Shown here: piece by piece, positions 55,320 to 63,815 of the stretch | How the letters are laid out: each line of letters opens with the position of its first letter | How positions within the stretch are numbered: the stretch's first letter is position 1 | Source: CAZJWC01 sp964550125 | GTDB lineage: Bacteria; Bacillota; Clostridia; Christensenellales; Borkfalkiaceae | Assembly (NCBI GenBank): GCA_964550125.1 | Contig: CAZJWC010000001.1 | Location: 186,001 to 250,000, forward strand | DNA: 64,000 nt | Direction of reading: 5' to 3' | The notes under the pieces: model-generated | What the model saw: only the letters and a program-made list of their open reading frames with translations | What the model was told of the DNA's origin: nothing | Database searches by the model: none | Program-made: the position numbers and the translations under genes

Positions 55320-57106
55320 TATTTGTTCCCTCCTTTATTTTGAGATTCATAAACATCTTTATATATATCGCAATTTTTAAGTAAGTTTTCATGCGTATCA
55401 AAAGCAACTATCTCGCCTTTATCCATAACTATAATTCTATCGGCATTTTCAATAGAAGCAATTCTTTGAGCGATAAAAATCTTTGTTAGTTCTGGATTAA
55501 ATTTTTGAAGTTGTTCTCTAATCAATGCATCTGTTTTAGTGTCAATAGCACTTGTAGAGTCGTCAAAGATAATTATTTTAGGTTTTTTAAGCAACGCTCT
55601 TGCTATACACAACCTCTGCTTTTGTCCACCTGAAACATTTACACCACCTTGACCAAGGTCATAGTCGTATTGATAAGGCAGGTTTTGAATAAAGTCGTGG
55701 GCCTGTGCCTGTTTACACACCTCAACAAGTTCCTCGTCAGTCGCATTTTCATTACCCCAACGCAAATTTTCCTTAATTGAACCACTAAACAAAACATTTT
55801 TTTGTAATACCATAGCAACGTTATTTCTCAAAACATCTAAATCATACTCTTTAACATTTTTACCACCAACAAAAACTTCTCCATTAGTCGCATCATATAA
55901 TCTAGGTATCAACTGAACTAAAGTCGTTTTTGCAGAACCTGTACCACCGATAATACCTACAACTTCGCCACTTTTTATATCAATGTTTATGTTATTTAAA
56001 ACATATTTATCGTCTCTTGCTTTATAATTAAATTTTACATTTTTAAATGAAATAGAGCCGTCCGCAACTTCCATTATAGGATTTTCAGGATTTTTAATTT
56101 CGCTCTCTTCATTGATTATTTCAGCAATTCTTTCTCCTGATGACCTAGCCATCATTACCATTGAAAAAGTCATTGCTACCATTAAAACGCTCATCAATAT
56201 CATAATTGAGTATTGACTTAAAGAGGACAAATCGCCTGCATTAATGCTTCCGTTGATGAACATATTTCCACCTAAAATCGCAAGCAAAATCATACTAACA
56301 TAAAGGGTGATTTGCATCATAGGTTGCAAAACTACTAAACGCTTTTCTGCCTTTACGCCATAATCGTATACCTCTTGAGAAACTTCCTTCATTTTTGCAA
56401 TTTCGTGATCTTCTCTAACATACGACTTTACAACACGCATTGCAACAAGGTCCTCTTGCATAACCACGTTCATAGTATCGTATTTTGCAAATAGTTTTCT
56501 AAATAGAGGAAAAATTGTCCTACCAACTAAAACTATAAGCAAACCTAATAATATTGCCGCAATGATAAATATCAATGACAATTCAGGTGATTTTATCACA
56601 CACATTATACAAGCCATTATAAACATAAAGGGTGCTCTTATGCAAATACGAAGTAGCATTTGAAAAGCATTTTGAACATTAGTTACGTCCGTTGTTTGTC
56701 TTGTAATCAATGAAGCCGTTGAATATTTATTTATATTTGAGAAACTATAATTTTGAATATTATTGTACATCTTTTTTCTCAAATTATAGGCAAAACCAGC
56801 GGCAGCCTCTGAAGAAAGTTTACCAGCCCAAATTCCTACGAATAGCGAACAAGTTGCAAGCAAAAGCATTGCTCCACCATAAACGGCTATATAGGTGATT
56901 AAATCATTTTTTGTAAGCAAATCAGTAGCACTTGTAAACAATCCTTGATAGCCTACCCCAGAACTGTACGCACTAAAAATATTTATTAGTTCGCCCATTA
57001 TGAAAGGTATAACAATTTCTAGTGATACTTCAAGCATAATTAGTAAGGGGGCAAGAATTGTTTTTTTCTTGTACTCTCCTATACATTTTGAAAGTGTTTT
57101 TAACAT
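55319..57106 (-). CDS. ABC exporter half, degenerate-site subunit
   Basis: Exporter half of 595 residues with six helices and an ATPase. Walker A is GGTGSAKTT and the signature is VSGGQKQ, but Walker B reads IIIFDDSTSAID with Asp instead of the catalytic Glu, and the H-loop reads FIAQRIASI with Gln instead of His. One of the two ATP sites is therefore non-hydrolytic, as in BmrC/BmrD-type heterodimers. It is 23 bases after marR and overlaps its partner by one base. Confidence 0.9.
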   Translation of the reverse strand: MLKTLSKCIGEYKKKTILAPLLIMLEVSLEIVIPFIMGELINIFSAYSSGVGYQGLFTSATDLLTKNDLITYIAVYGGAMLLLATCSLFVGIWAGKLSSEAAAGFAYNLRKKMYNNIQNYSFSNINKYSTASLITRQTTDVTNVQNAFQMLLRICIRAPFMFIMACIMCVIKSPELSLIFIIAAILLGLLIVLVGRTIFPLFRKLFAKYDTMNVVMQEDLVAMRVVKSYVREDHEIAKMKEVSQEVYDYGVKAEKRLVVLQPMMQITLYVSMILLAILGGNMFINGSINAGDLSSLSQYSIMILMSVLMVAMTFSMVMMARSSGERIAEIINEESEIKNPENPIMEVADGSISFKNVKFNYKARDDKYVLNNINIDIKSGEVVGIIGGTGSAKTTLVQLIPRLYDATNGEVFVGGKNVKEYDLDVLRNNVAMVLQKNVLFSGSIKENLRWGNENATDEELVEVCKQAQAHDFIQNLPYQYDYDLGQGGVNVSGGQKQRLCIARALLKKPKIIIFDDSTSAIDTKTDALIREQLQKFNPELTKIFIAQRIASIENADRIIVMDKGEIVAFDTHENLLKNCDIYKDVYESQNKGGNK

Positions 57107-57129
57107 ATATATCCTCTCTAAATTTTATT

Positions 57130-57558
57130 TCATTGAATATTTAAGAGTGCTTTATCAATTAAATTTAAAAACATACTCTTTTCCTCATTTGAAAAGTTTA
57201 GAAGCAGTTTTGAATTTAATTTATTTAACTCCTCTTTACATTTCGCCTCAACTAAATAACCTTTTTCAGTTAATTTTATCAACTTAACCCTTGCGTTATT
57301 TTCATCAAGACACCTCTCTATCAATCCCACTTTTTCAAGATTATCCAACACACTTGATATTGAAGATGCTCGAAGATTAAGTTCTTTTTCAATATCTTTT
57401 TGACAAACACTGTTGTTATTTTCTGTTTGAAAAAGAATGAATGCTAAGATTCTAGCCTGACCTCCATTCATTTGGTATTCAGCCAAAGATTTATCTAGTT
57501 CTCTCCTGATTTCAGCATTTAAAACGCCTAAACGCCAAGAAACTTGCATATCTATCAT
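57130..57558 (-). CDS. MarR-family transcriptional regulator
   Basis: Winged-helix repressor of 142 residues: FILFQTENNNSVCQKDIEKE and the recognition region NLRASSISSVLDNLEKVGLIER, then the wing (NARVKLIKLTEKG). The ATG at 57558, with GAGG 6 bases upstream, is favoured over the in-frame TTG at 57570. It heads an operon with both halves of an ABC exporter; two palindromes lie between its promoter and start codon, so autorepression released by a drug-like ligand is likely. Confidence 0.88.
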   Translation of the reverse strand: MIDMQVSWRLGVLNAEIRRELDKSLAEYQMNGGQARILAFILFQTENNNSVCQKDIEKELNLRASSISSVLDNLEKVGLIERCLDENNARVKLIKLTEKGYLVEAKCKEELNKLNSKLLLNFSNEEKSMFLNLIDKALLNIQ

Positions 57559-57571
57559 TATATACCTCAAT

Positions 57572-57600
57572 AGTTAGATTGCTAACTGTTAGAATTCTAA
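57572..57600. promoter_or_regulatory. Twin palindromic operator of the marR-ABC operon
   Basis: AGTTAG-ATTG-CTAACT (57572-57587) and the perfect 12-base palindrome TTAGAATTCTAA (57589-57600) share the half-site TTAG. They cover the expected start site of transcription (near 57597) and the leader just before the marR ribosome site. Confidence 0.75.
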
Positions 57601-57603
57601 TAT

Positions 57604-57632
57604 ATTATATTTATGTGTATTAAATTTGTCAA
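57604..57632 (-). promoter_or_regulatory. Consensus SigA promoter of the marR-ABC operon
   Basis: Minus strand TTGACA (57627-57632), 17 bases, TATAAT (57604-57609). Both hexamers are perfect, as expected for a promoter kept silent by a repressor. Confidence 0.88.
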
Positions 57633-57644
57633 CCAAAATAATAT

Positions 57645-57674
57645 GAAAAAACACACAATAATGTGTGTTTTTTA
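57645..57674. terminator. Terminator after the PAP2 gene
   Basis: AAAAAACACACA - ATAA - TGTGTGTTTTTT; symmetric, so active on either strand. It separates the PAP2 gene from the marR promoter. Confidence 0.85.
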
Positions 57675-57709
57675 TGAAAGTTTTATTCATATGATTTTGT
57701 TTGCATATT

Positions 57710-58681
57710 CTACTTATTAAAAAGTAATTTTATATGCTTTGATTTACATATAAAAATCTCATATGCAAAAATATACAATAGAGAGCAAAGGACTATTGAG
57801 AAGAAAGTATCACTTGCAAAATGAGCACCAACCATAACTCTGCATATTGCAACTAAAATTGAAAAAGTGATTGAAAACGCATATATTAACCCCTTCCAAA
57901 GTTTTGTATTAAATCTTTCAAAAAGAGTGGGCAAAGCCATTAAACATATAATTGTTGTTCCACTGTAAGTATGCCCAGAGGGAAAAGATTTTGAGCAATC
58001 GTCTACAAAAGGCAATGATGGGATAAAAAGTTCAGCATTTCCCTTTTTATACCAAGGCGTATAATAGGAAAAATCATTATAAAAATTCATTGTACGAAAA
58101 CGCACACGACCAACAGGTGTTTTTATAATCCACACTATCAAATACCCTACTACCACCATTATTACAAGACAAGCCCATATGAAAAGTTTTTCATTTGCTT
58201 CTTTTGACATATGCTTAAAAAAAGAATAAGTTAAAATCGCAAGGGCTAACCCTAATACCAACTCGATACCTTTAACTAACAAACTATCGTCAAGATATTC
58301 CTTTTTCTCTAATGAAAAATAACAACTCATATAGTCAAAACTTTTATAAAATCCTAAAGTAAAGCCTGCAACAAGCACAACAAAGGAGACTATTTTTACA
58401 CAAACTTTAAGCCACTTTTTTTCAATCTTTCTATCAAAATAGAAATAAAAAATCCCTCCCACCAACGATATTAGTATAAATATAGGCATAGCACCAAAAC
58501 ACTCGCCAAATCTTCCTAATAAATTATTTGAAAAATACTCACCGTCTTTTAGGTTATTTTTTGTTGCAAATTTTGAAATTTGCAAATCGTAAACTGAAAA
58601 TACAATCATAATGCCCGTTACACATAACACGAATAGCATTATATATAAAATCAGCATAAGTTTTTTCCTTTTTTCGCTCAT
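57710..58681 (-). CDS. PAP2-superfamily membrane phosphatase
   Basis: Membrane protein of 323 residues with six or more helices. The phosphatase motifs are KTPVGRVRF (motif 1), PSGHTYSG (motif 2) and CRVMVGAHFASD (motif 3), in order within the C-terminal half. The N-terminal part adds helices not found in the shortest family members. Likely substrates are lipid phosphates such as undecaprenyl diphosphate or phosphatidate; the sequence does not decide. Single-gene unit. Confidence 0.9.
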   Translation of the reverse strand: MSEKRKKLMLILYIMLFVLCVTGIMIVFSVYDLQISKFATKNNLKDGEYFSNNLLGRFGECFGAMPIFILISLVGGIFYFYFDRKIEKKWLKVCVKIVSFVVLVAGFTLGFYKSFDYMSCYFSLEKKEYLDDSLLVKGIELVLGLALAILTYSFFKHMSKEANEKLFIWACLVIMVVVGYLIVWIIKTPVGRVRFRTMNFYNDFSYYTPWYKKGNAELFIPSLPFVDDCSKSFPSGHTYSGTTIICLMALPTLFERFNTKLWKGLIYAFSITFSILVAICRVMVGAHFASDTFFSIVLCSLLYIFAYEIFICKSKHIKLLFNK

Positions 58682-58719
58682 TTTTTCTCCACAATCGTTT
58701 ATTACTTTTTATTGTGTAC

Positions 58720-58748
58720 AATTTATCATAATTGACCCTTCTTGTCAA
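58720..58748 (-). promoter_or_regulatory. Promoter of the PAP2 gene
   Basis: Minus strand TTGACA (58743-58748), 17 bases, TAAATT (58720-58725); GGAG precedes the ATG. Confidence 0.7.
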
Positions 58749-58778
58749 ATGATTGATAATTTTTATTTTTTTTTCAAA

Positions 58779-58811
58779 AATAAAAAACGGACGGTAAACC
58801 GTCCGTTTTAT
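58779..58811. terminator. Terminator after the lipoprotein gene
   Basis: AAAACGGACGGT and ACCGTCCGTTTT form a G+C-rich stem with A/T tails, 17 bases after the stop at 58828. Confidence 0.92.
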
Positions 58812-58827
58812 TCAATTTAGTTTTATA

Positions 58828-59778
58828 CTAGAATAAATCAATTGTAGGCATATTGATAAATTCTGAAGAGTAGTCAATTTTCATCTTACATGAACCAGTA
58901 ACATCTTCATCACTATATTCATACGAGTAACTCATATTGCATACTTCATAAATGTTGAAAGTTGAACTTTCTTTATCATATACAACTGAATAACTAACCT
59001 CTTTGATACCAGCAACGATTTTATCAACTACTGCATCATAATCTTCTTCACCAGTTTTCATAGTGTCCTTTAAAGCATCTTTATCTACTTCAAATCTAAT
59101 ACCACATTGTTTATCATTATCAAAGTATTTTATCTTTAATCCTGCAGTAATTGAATCAAAGTTAGAAGCAGCAGCTTCTAAATTAACAGTTACTGAAGGA
59201 ACATCTCCGTAGTTATCAACTGAAGAAGTACCAATCATTGAAATGATTTCATCAATAAGATCAGTTACTTCACTAGCATCAATGGTTGTTGTTTCTTCTA
59301 CTTTATAATATGTACCAAAATCCGCCTTTTCAGTTAAAGTAATAGTATTATCATTATTCAAAGTATAAGTATACAGACCATTACCTTCTACTGAAACTCC
59401 AAATAATTGCATTTTTACATCAGCATCATATTTACCTTTGAATGATTTAACTGAATTTTCAGTTGCAGCAAGGTCAATTTTTCCACTCGCACTTCCTGTT
59501 CCTTTAAGATAAATATCCATAGTATCTTCACCGTCTTGTCCTTTCATAGAGCAATCAGTTTTTGAACTAATTTTAAAGCTAAACTCCGTCTTTTTGTCCT
59601 TGTTTTCTGCATTTTTTTCGTTTGCAGTATTTAGAACTGACATTACTGTAGCTTTTGAAGTTTCGTCATCTGCTGTTTTCCAATTATAAGCATCAGCACC
59701 TTCTTTGGTACAAGACGCTAATGAAGCAGTTAAGCATATCGCTAAACCTAAAGCCCCCAAAGTTTTAAATTTTTTCAT
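58828..59778 (-). CDS. Predicted lipoprotein of unknown function
   Basis: Protein of 316 residues. The signal is MKKFKTLGALGLAICLTASL with lipobox LASC, so the mature protein would begin at the lipidated Cys. The rest is a Lys/Asp/Thr-rich, beta-rich exported domain with no motif I recognise. I chose the ATG at 59778 because GGAGG lies directly upstream and it gives a proper signal peptide; an in-frame start 14 codons earlier does not. It is a single-gene unit with its own promoter and a strong terminator. Confidence 0.85.
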   Translation of the reverse strand: MKKFKTLGALGLAICLTASLASCTKEGADAYNWKTADDETSKATVMSVLNTANEKNAENKDKKTEFSFKISSKTDCSMKGQDGEDTMDIYLKGTGSASGKIDLAATENSVKSFKGKYDADVKMQLFGVSVEGNGLYTYTLNNDNTITLTEKADFGTYYKVEETTTIDASEVTDLIDEIISMIGTSSVDNYGDVPSVTVNLEAAASNFDSITAGLKIKYFDNDKQCGIRFEVDKDALKDTMKTGEEDYDAVVDKIVAGIKEVSYSVVYDKESSTFNIYEVCNMSYSYEYSDEDVTGSCKMKIDYSSEFINMPTIDLF

Positions 59779-59810
59779 AATTTCCTCCAAGAAAAAAAAT
59801 TTATACGAAT

Positions 59811-59839
59811 ACTTTATCACAGAAAATTCATAAAGTCAA
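59811..59839 (-). promoter_or_regulatory. Promoter of the lipoprotein gene
   Basis: Minus strand TTGACT (59834-59839), 17 bases, TAAAGT (59811-59816). Confidence 0.65.
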
Positions 59840-59869
59840 CACATAATTAAAAAATTTATTATATAAAAA

Positions 59870-59898
59870 CAAAAAAACACACTTAAAGGTGTGTTTTA
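59870..59898 (-). terminator. Terminator of the cps-dxs operon
   Basis: On the minus strand AAAACACAC - loop - GTGTGTTTT runs into seven T, just after the stop at 59902. Confidence 0.8.
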
Positions 59899-59901
59899 TA
59901 A

Positions 59902-60537
59902 CTAAATAAATATTCCTGTAACTGCACATACGATACTAATTGCAACAGTTGCTACTAGGTTACCAAGTATGATAAAAAACATTGATTTTTTAAAATCTAA
60001 ATTTAAAAGTGCAGCTACGGCTGAAGCCGTCCATACACCAGTTAGTGGCAAAGGAATTGCCGTAAACACGAAAAGTCCAAAATATTTTGCCCACTCACTT
60101 TTCTTGCTTTTTTCAGGAGAAACTTGTTCAGTCTCAACGCTTTCATCTTTCATAATGTAAACATTATCGCCGGGTTTTTCAGTTTGCTCTAAAGTTCCTT
60201 CCTTTGTTTTCTCATCAAGTTTAACCGACTTCTTTTTAAAATGATTTTCAATTTTTTCGGCTAATTTTTTAAAGCATTTTGTTTTTTTCATCCAATTTAT
60301 AACTGGAATAAACAAGAGCAACAACAAAGGACAAATTATACTAGAACCTAAAAACGCTACTAAACTGCTTAAAAATAAATTTTTGAGTTCCCCTCCCAAC
60401 CAAAAGTAGATTAGAGGAAGCCCACCACGAAGTTCAACAAGAGGTAACATTGAAACAATAAATCCAGTAACATAAGGATTACCAAATATGTTTAGAAAAA
60501 AGTTGCCTATGTCGTTTGCTAATGATAAAATCAACAT
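59902..60537 (-). CDS. COG2426 small multidrug-export-like membrane protein
   Basis: Membrane protein of 211 residues. The family marks are LPLVELRGGLPLIYFWLG in the first half and FTAIPLPLTGVWTASAVAA in the second. Between them is a charged cytoplasmic insert of about 70 residues (roughly 85-150), longer than in typical members. The family name comes from an annotation of export; the true substrate is unknown. It is 4 bases after dxs and closes the operon. Confidence 0.82.
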   Translation of the reverse strand: MLILSLANDIGNFFLNIFGNPYVTGFIVSMLPLVELRGGLPLIYFWLGGELKNLFLSSLVAFLGSSIICPLLLLLFIPVINWMKKTKCFKKLAEKIENHFKKKSVKLDEKTKEGTLEQTEKPGDNVYIMKDESVETEQVSPEKSKKSEWAKYFGLFVFTAIPLPLTGVWTASAVAALLNLDFKKSMFFIILGNLVATVAISIVCAVTGIFI

Positions 60538-60541
60538 CTTA

Positions 60542-62341
60542 TTATCCTAGTTCTTTGATTAATTCAATAATTCTTTTTTCAGTAATGCCACACTCTTGCA
60601 GTTGGTCATTTACTGATGCGTGCGAGATGAATTTATCTTCAACTCCAACACGGCGTATCTGCTTTTTTAGAGAGTATAGGTTGCAAGTTTCTAAAATACA
60701 ACTACCAAAACCACCAGCCAAAATTCCGTCCTCAATGGTAATAATCTTGTCATGACATTTATTTTTCAAATAGTTTAAGTCAACAGGCTTAATCGTTCTA
60801 CAGTTAACAACCTCAAAGTTTATACCACTTTGTTCTTTTGCGTGCAAGGCAACGTTGATTGCCCTTGAACCAACTGCCAATACGGAAACCTTTTCACCTT
60901 TAGATACAACTTCCCAAAGACTTTCAGTAAGGGGAGTATGCGTAGCAAAATCTTCAACAAAGCCATTTTGAACTCTAATTGCGACAGGGCCATTGAGAGA
61001 GAGAGCGTAATCGAAGGCACTCTCAAATTCCACTTTATCTTTTGGAGATAAAATATGCATATTAGGTATATGTCGTAGGTATGCTATATCAAATACGCCT
61101 TGATGGGTTTTTCCATCAGCACCGACAAGTCCAGCCCTATCCAAAATAAATATAACAGGGAGGTTTTGTATACAGACATCGTGTAATATCTCATCGTACG
61201 CTCTTTGTAAAAAGGTTGAATATATGCAAACTACGGGTTTAAGTCCACCCCCTGCAAGTCCAGCCGACAAAGTAACGGCATACTCCTCTGCAATGCCTAC
61301 ATCTAAAAAGTTATTAGGGAAAGCCTTTTGAAAATCAGCCAGTCCTGTTGCATATTTCATCGCTGCAGTGATAGCAAAAATTCGGTTATCCTTTTGCGCT
61401 CTTTCGATTAGTATTTTACTAACTGTACTTGAAAAAGTATGTTCAGCCAACTTCATATTTTTTCCTATTCCGTGATACATACCAGAGTTTTTTTCAGCAG
61501 GTTCATACCCTTTTCCCTTAGTAGTTACTATATGCAAGAAGATACTCTTTTTATAACTCTTTGCGTCCTTTAAAACTTTTAATAAACTCTTTATATCATG
61601 TCCGTCAATAGGACCTACATATTTCAAGCCGTATGAATCAAAAATGATATTATTATGCATCATTTTTTTCACTTTAAACTTGCATTTTGCTAAAAACTTG
61701 CCAAGTGAACTATCTCGTCCACCGACCATCATTTTTAAACGATTTTTTGAATTAGTATATTTTCTCTTTATGGTTATACGAGAAAGTCTTTTATATAAAC
61801 CTGTATTATTTTTAGAAATTGAGTGTCCGTTATCATTATAAACAACTATAAATTTATCAGGCTTATTATCCGTTCCAAAAATACTTTCAAGAGATAATCC
61901 GTTTGAAAGTGAGCCGTCCCCTATAACTGAAATGACGGTATAATCTTCACCTAGTCTATCTCGTGCAAGGCAAATTCCTATTCCTGCAGGCAAGGACGTA
62001 CCACTATGTCCTGTACCGAAAGCATCATAATCGCTTTCGGTTATATCCGGAAAGCCACTGATTCCATCTTTTTGACGAAGTTTCTCACAACTAGACAATT
62101 CTCTTGTTAAAAGTTTATGGGTATAACTTTGATGACCGACATCAAAAATCAATTTATCCTTTTTAAAATCAAAAAAATAATGCAGAGCAAGGGTTAATTC
62201 GACTACTCCTAGATTAGAGGATAGGTGTCCTCCGTTTAAAGTAACCATTTCAACAATGTTCTGCCTTATATCTTCTGCTAAATCATTAAGTTGTTTTACA
62301 TTTAAACTCTTTAATTCTTGCGAGTTAGGTATTTGTTTCAT
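60542..62341 (-). CDS. dxs: 1-deoxy-D-xylulose-5-phosphate synthase
   Basis: Thiamine-diphosphate enzyme condensing pyruvate and glyceraldehyde 3-phosphate, the first step of the MEP isoprenoid route. It is 599 residues, slightly short. The TPP motif is VISVIGDGSLSNG with a later N (VVYNDNGHSI), and GGHLSSNLGVVELT, KYVGPIDGHD and DRAGLVGADGKTHQG are Dxs hallmarks. It follows cpsB by 16 bases, an uncommon place for dxs, and may supply precursor for the lipid carrier used in polysaccharide export. Confidence 0.95.
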   Translation of the reverse strand: MKQIPNSQELKSLNVKQLNDLAEDIRQNIVEMVTLNGGHLSSNLGVVELTLALHYFFDFKKDKLIFDVGHQSYTHKLLTRELSSCEKLRQKDGISGFPDITESDYDAFGTGHSGTSLPAGIGICLARDRLGEDYTVISVIGDGSLSNGLSLESIFGTDNKPDKFIVVYNDNGHSISKNNTGLYKRLSRITIKRKYTNSKNRLKMMVGGRDSSLGKFLAKCKFKVKKMMHNNIIFDSYGLKYVGPIDGHDIKSLLKVLKDAKSYKKSIFLHIVTTKGKGYEPAEKNSGMYHGIGKNMKLAEHTFSSTVSKILIERAQKDNRIFAITAAMKYATGLADFQKAFPNNFLDVGIAEEYAVTLSAGLAGGGLKPVVCIYSTFLQRAYDEILHDVCIQNLPVIFILDRAGLVGADGKTHQGVFDIAYLRHIPNMHILSPKDKVEFESAFDYALSLNGPVAIRVQNGFVEDFATHTPLTESLWEVVSKGEKVSVLAVGSRAINVALHAKEQSGINFEVVNCRTIKPVDLNYLKNKCHDKIITIEDGILAGGFGSCILETCNLYSLKKQIRRVGVEDKFISHASVNDQLQECGITEKRIIELIKELG

Positions 62342-62357
62342 AAACTTTCCTTTTTAA

Positions 62358-63101
62358 TTAAATATAAAAGCCGAGTACTTTTGAAATTTCTTCGAACGTA
62401 TGAAACACGACTTTATCACCACGCAACATTTTTTTCATCTCATTTTGGAGTTTATCAAAATCCTCCTTCCCTATTATTGATACCAGTTCATTGACGCACC
62501 TTTCATATTTAGGTTGCCTTGAAGTCATATTATGACAATCCGTTCCTAAACAATGCACAAGTCCCTTTTTAAGCATAGTTTTAACTAAACGCTTATTATT
62601 ATTGAAAAAGGAATTTACATTTATTTGAATTAAGCAACCCATAGCAACAAGATTAGAAAGATATTTTGGGTTTTTATGAATACTATAATATTTTTCAGCG
62701 TGGGCTATAACAGGCACTAGACCAGTTAAACTGATTATTTGCTCAACCTTCAAAAATAAAGATTCTGTAAACAGCGTAGAGTGGGGAAACTCAATTAAAA
62801 TATATTTACCGTTGTTAATTGCTAGTTTATTTAAATCGTCATATTCGATTACTGTTTGTGAAGATACGAACACCTCAGCACCTAGCACAACATTTAAGTC
62901 CTGAGCGTCAAGCAATTTTAATTGATTATCACGCAACTCAACAAATTCATCAATAGAGCATTTATCTGCATAGTAATGAGGAGTTAAAACTATATTATTA
63001 ACCCCTTGTTTTTTTAACTCTAATATCATTTGATTTGCTTCTTCAACGGAGGAAGCACCATCATCTAAATTTGGCAGAATATGTGTATGAAAATCAACCA
63101 T
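62358..63101 (-). CDS. CpsB/YwqE-type PHP protein-tyrosine phosphatase
   Basis: Manganese-dependent phosphatase of 247 residues in the PHP fold. Metal ligands are in MVDFHTHILPNLDDGAS, VLTPHYYAD, PVIAHAEKYY and LGTDCHNM. It removes phosphate from the tyrosine-rich tail of the CpsD kinase and so controls capsule or exopolysaccharide chain length. It overlaps none but directly follows cpsD (no gap). Confidence 0.93.
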   Translation of the reverse strand: MVDFHTHILPNLDDGASSVEEANQMILELKKQGVNNIVLTPHYYADKCSIDEFVELRDNQLKLLDAQDLNVVLGAEVFVSSQTVIEYDDLNKLAINNGKYILIEFPHSTLFTESLFLKVEQIISLTGLVPVIAHAEKYYSIHKNPKYLSNLVAMGCLIQINVNSFFNNNKRLVKTMLKKGLVHCLGTDCHNMTSRQPKYERCVNELVSIIGKEDFDKLQNEMKKMLRGDKVVFHTFEEISKVLGFYI

Positions 63102-63815
63102 TTACTTATATTCTCCGTAGCCGTATTTACTTTTATAATATTTATTGTCTTTCGTACGAGATACACAATTTAACACTGTACCCAAAATTTTACATTTTGC
63201 AAAATTTAATTTTTTTATCGAATCAACAAGTTCATCTCTATGCGTATTAGATTGCTTTGCAACTAAAATACAACCATCTACTTTAGGTGCAATAACTAGA
63301 CAGTCGGACACCGTACCCACAGGTGGCGTATCTATAACTATACAATCATATTGAGTAGACATCTCATCTAAAAATGAATTCATCTTTTCACTTGAAAGCA
63401 ACTCTTGAGGGTTGGGAGGTATTGCTCCTGAAAAAACTATTGATAGATTTTCAATCCCTGAATTTTTTACTAACTTTGAAATTGCAAGTTGACCACTCAA
63501 GTAGGCTGACAAGCCTTCTTTTGCTGTTTCGTTAAAATATTTATTGATAGAGGGTTTTCTCAAATCGCAGTCAATAACCAAAGTTTTAACATTTGCCTTT
63601 GCAAACATAATTGCCGTATTGATAGCAATGGTAGATTTACCTTCCATAGTTTTTGTTGAAGTTACAAAAAATATCTTTGCCTTTTTTTCCATTTTTTCAG
63701 GAATTGAAAAGGTTATATTATTTTTTAAATTTCTAAAAGATTCAACGATATCAAAGGGAGTGTTATCGTCAATTAAAATATATCTTCTTACTTCTTTTTC
63801 CTTCTTTTTAATCAT
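63102..63815 (-). CDS. CpsD/CapB-type bacterial tyrosine kinase
   Basis: BY-kinase of 237 residues. Walker A is TKTMEGKSTIAINTA, Walker A' is LVIDCDLRKPSI and Walker B is CIVIDTPPVGTVSD. The C-terminus is a tyrosine cluster (YYKSKYGYGEYK) that is autophosphorylated in this family. It needs the cytoplasmic end of the Wzz-like membrane partner encoded just upstream. The ATG at 63815, 6 bases after AGGAGG, is favoured over the ATG one codon earlier. Its start overlaps the wzz stop. Confidence 0.93.
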   Translation of the reverse strand: MIKKKEKEVRRYILIDDNTPFDIVESFRNLKNNITFSIPEKMEKKAKIFFVTSTKTMEGKSTIAINTAIMFAKANVKTLVIDCDLRKPSINKYFNETAKEGLSAYLSGQLAISKLVKNSGIENLSIVFSGAIPPNPQELLSSEKMNSFLDEMSTQYDCIVIDTPPVGTVSDCLVIAPKVDGCILVAKQSNTHRDELVDSIKKLNFAKCKILGTVLNCVSRTKDNKYYKSKYGYGEYK

